Under the pieces are notes generated by a model. The model was given only the letters and a program-made list of their open reading frames with translations, did not search any database and had not been told where the DNA came from. From assembly GCA_027451565.1 (NCBI GenBank), contig DAIDJC010000153.1, positions 1 through 8,112 on the forward strand: a DNA stretch of 8,112 nucleotides, in the 5' to 3' direction. How positions within the stretch are numbered: the stretch's first letter is position 1; every line of letters begins with the position of its first letter. The position numbers and the translations under genes were made by a program. The DNA is from Limisphaerales bacterium (GTDB lineage: Bacteria > Verrucomicrobiota > Verrucomicrobiia > Limisphaerales > UBA11358). Shown piece by piece: positions 7,292-8,112 of the stretch.

Positions 7292-7828
7292 TCACCAATT
7301 CACGGCCACGGTCATTTTTTTCCCGAACCGGTTTGCATAGTGAAGCTGCTTGTGTCGGGCTCCGTGCTCGTGCACAAGGCGGGTGAGTTTGACATCGTAG
7401 CAGCAATATTCGGCGATCTCCGCCATTTTTCCCTCCTTGAACCATTGGATGGCCTGCAGGCCCTCGGCCGTCTTTTCCAGTCCGAAGGTAGCCACGGCGA
7501 TGGAATCCAGGGACAACCTGTGGTTCAAAATTTTCTGCAACTCCACCAGCATGTCCAGCGTGGGCAATTGCGAGAGGTCGTACGAGGTATATCCATGAAG
7601 CACTTCGTAGTCGAACCGCAGATTGTTGAAACCCACCACCAGATCGGCCCTTTGCAAATCACGCAACAAATCGTCCACCTGCCTTTCCCCGTAAATTTTA
7701 TATTCGCCGGAGGCTGTGCTGTAGAGCACTCCCACGCTCATGCCCATCCTGGAAATATTTCCCCACCCGCCCACTTCGTCGGCGGATTTGCAGGTTTCCA
7801 GGTCAAAATAAACGATATTTTTAGCCAC
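7292..7828 (-). CDS. Stand-alone DEDDy 3'-5' exonuclease (RNase H-like, YprB-type)
   Basis: This 178-residue protein has the RNase-H-fold DEDD exonuclease layout: FDLET (Asp9, Glu11) for motif I, LVVGFNNLRFDYEVL (63-77, Asp73) for motif II, and AEYCCYDVKLT with Tyr141-x3-Asp145 for motif III, the DEDDy form. Such domains cut DNA or RNA 3'-5' with two metal ions. The style is closest to the predicted RNase-H-like domains related to Bacillus YprB/MrfB, where the nuclease works beside the helicase YprA/MrfA; no helicase is visible here. The block ADEVGGWGNISRMGMSVGVLY following motif I places the strand pair early, as expected. The start is a GTG at 7826-7828: no in-frame ATG fits, and AGGA lies six bases upstream. 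The gene ends 70 bp before the prenyl transferase start used here, so they may share an mRNA. The cellular role is unknown; a DnaQ-type proofreading subunit is less likely. Confidence 0.85.
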   Translation of the reverse strand: MAKNIVYFDLETCKSADEVGGWGNISRMGMSVGVLYSTASGEYKIYGERQVDDLLRDLQRADLVVGFNNLRFDYEVLHGYTSYDLSQLPTLDMLVELQKILNHRLSLDSIAVATFGLEKTAEGLQAIQWFKEGKMAEIAEYCCYDVKLTRLVHEHGARHKQLHYANRFGKKMTVAVNW

Positions 7829-7834
7829 AATGAT

Positions 7835-7840
7835 TCCTGA
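7835..7840 (-). promoter_or_regulatory. Ribosome binding site TCAGGA deciding a GTG start
   Basis: TCAGGA on the - strand lies six bases before the GTG at 7826-7828. It is one of the best Shine-Dalgarno matches in the window and supports the GTG as the exonuclease start. Confidence 0.6.
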
Positions 7841-7869
7841 AAATGTTTTACCAAAATAAAAGTGATTTG

Positions 7870-7901
7870 AAAAACAAAACCACGCGCTGAAAGTTCAGCG
7901 C
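7870..7901 (-). terminator. Terminator-like hairpin with T-rich tail (- strand)
   Basis: On the - strand GCGCTGAACTTTCAGCGC (7884-7901) has perfect 8-bp arms. It is followed by GTGGTTTTGTTTTTC (7869-7883). The T-rich tract starts four bases after the stem, so it is not ideal, but it is well placed to end transcription of the gene coming in from the right edge before the exonuclease gene begins. The perfect dyad could instead be a protein-binding site. Confidence 0.5.
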
Positions 7902-7976
7902 CACCCCTCCCCAACCCTCCCCCCCAATTTCATTGGCGGAGAGGGGGGAGAAGAGGCGGTGGGTGTGAGGTGGTTT
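7902..7976. repeat. C-rich/G-rich imperfect inverted repeat, intergenic
   Basis: A C-rich left arm and G-rich right arm flank a central CCAATTTCATTGG (5-bp arms, 7924-7936). CTCCCCC at 7917-7923 can pair with GGGGGAG at 7944-7950, and outer CACCC/GGGTG-type matches extend the pairing imperfectly. Similar C-rich then G-rich intergenic palindromes are scattered in many bacterial genomes, so this may be one copy of a dispersed family. Only one copy lies in the window, so the repeat status is inference; the inverted symmetry is seen directly. A T7 run at 7974-7980 follows on the + strand. Confidence 0.5.
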
Positions 7977-8022
7977 TTTTAGTATCTCTCTGCCAAACAA
8001 CGAACAGGTTTTCGACGATAAA

Positions 8023-8112
8023 TCATGCGGCGAAGGCTGGCAGGATGATGCGTTCCGTCAGTTGTAATCCCGCGATGACGAGACTTTCGCCGCGCGCCGT
8101 CGGATAGTATTT
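8023..8112 (-). CDS. C-terminal fragment of an unidentified gene, cut by right edge
   Basis: The last 29 codons of a - strand frame run in from the window edge and end with TGA at 8023-8025. The residues start KYYPTARGESLVIAGLQL and end LPAFAA. The Tyr-x-x-Thr-x-x-Gly pattern followed by an amphipathic helix is typical of the wing and final helix of winged-helix DNA-binding proteins, but the piece is too short to name a family. It runs in the same direction as the exonuclease and stops 194 bp before it, with a terminator-like hairpin in between. Confidence 0.45.
   Translation of the reverse strand, partial: KYYPTARGESLVIAGLQLTERIILPAFAA

Noticed and set aside
7178..7840. 220-residue + strand open frame opposite the exonuclease
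   Set aside because: It is antisense to a protein with intact DEDDy motifs, and its own translation has no family features.

Overview
The window looks like chromosomal DNA of a Gram-negative bacterium. My best guess is a Verrucomicrobiota member, possibly of the Pedosphaera/Limisphaerales type. The guess rests on a pair of Thr-Asn-rich prepilin-like proteins carrying a 'NPG...HVHSNGNIW' block and a 'WGFD.NF..AS.LPP' tail, on the style of the squalene/phytoene-synthase-family protein, and on weak Shine-Dalgarno sequences before most genes. It is an inference from protein style; no rRNA or other marker is present.

Layout. Positions 1-2499 (+ strand) hold two tandem genes for type IV pilus or type II secretion (pseudo)pilin-like proteins; the first is cut by the left edge. 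From 2563 to the right edge every gene is on the - strand, so the two blocks converge over a 63-bp gap with no clear terminator. Read in the direction of transcription (right to left), the - strand genes are: the last 29 codons of an unidentified gene (8023-8112); a stand-alone DEDDy-type RNase-H-fold exonuclease (7292-7828, GTG start); a squalene/phytoene-synthase-family prenyl transferase (6166-7221); a small exported Ala/Pro-rich protein with a Cys-x-x-Cys tandem repeat and a SHOCT-like C-terminal helix pair (5489-6145); leuB, 3-isopropylmalate dehydrogenase (4233-5339); and an exported S10-family serine carboxypeptidase-like protein (2563-4089).

How they fit together. The exonuclease, prenyl transferase and SHOCT-like genes are tightly spaced (70 and 20 bp between coding regions) and are probably co-transcribed, though no functional link is obvious. 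leuB and the S10 peptidase are each preceded by gaps of about 145-150 bp and are probably separate units. The peptidase has a good sigma70-like promoter (TTGACA, 17 bp, TGTCAT) whose expected transcription start falls in a 16-bp palindrome, a plausible operator. The 194-bp gap at 7829-8022 holds a terminator-like hairpin and a C-rich/G-rich imperfect inverted repeat.

I see no rRNA, tRNA, CRISPR array, transposase, phage gene or defence cassette. Most of the window is ordinary chromosomal content. The least explained items are the Cys-repeat/SHOCT-like protein, the stand-alone exonuclease with its odd neighbour, and the palindromes before the peptidase.
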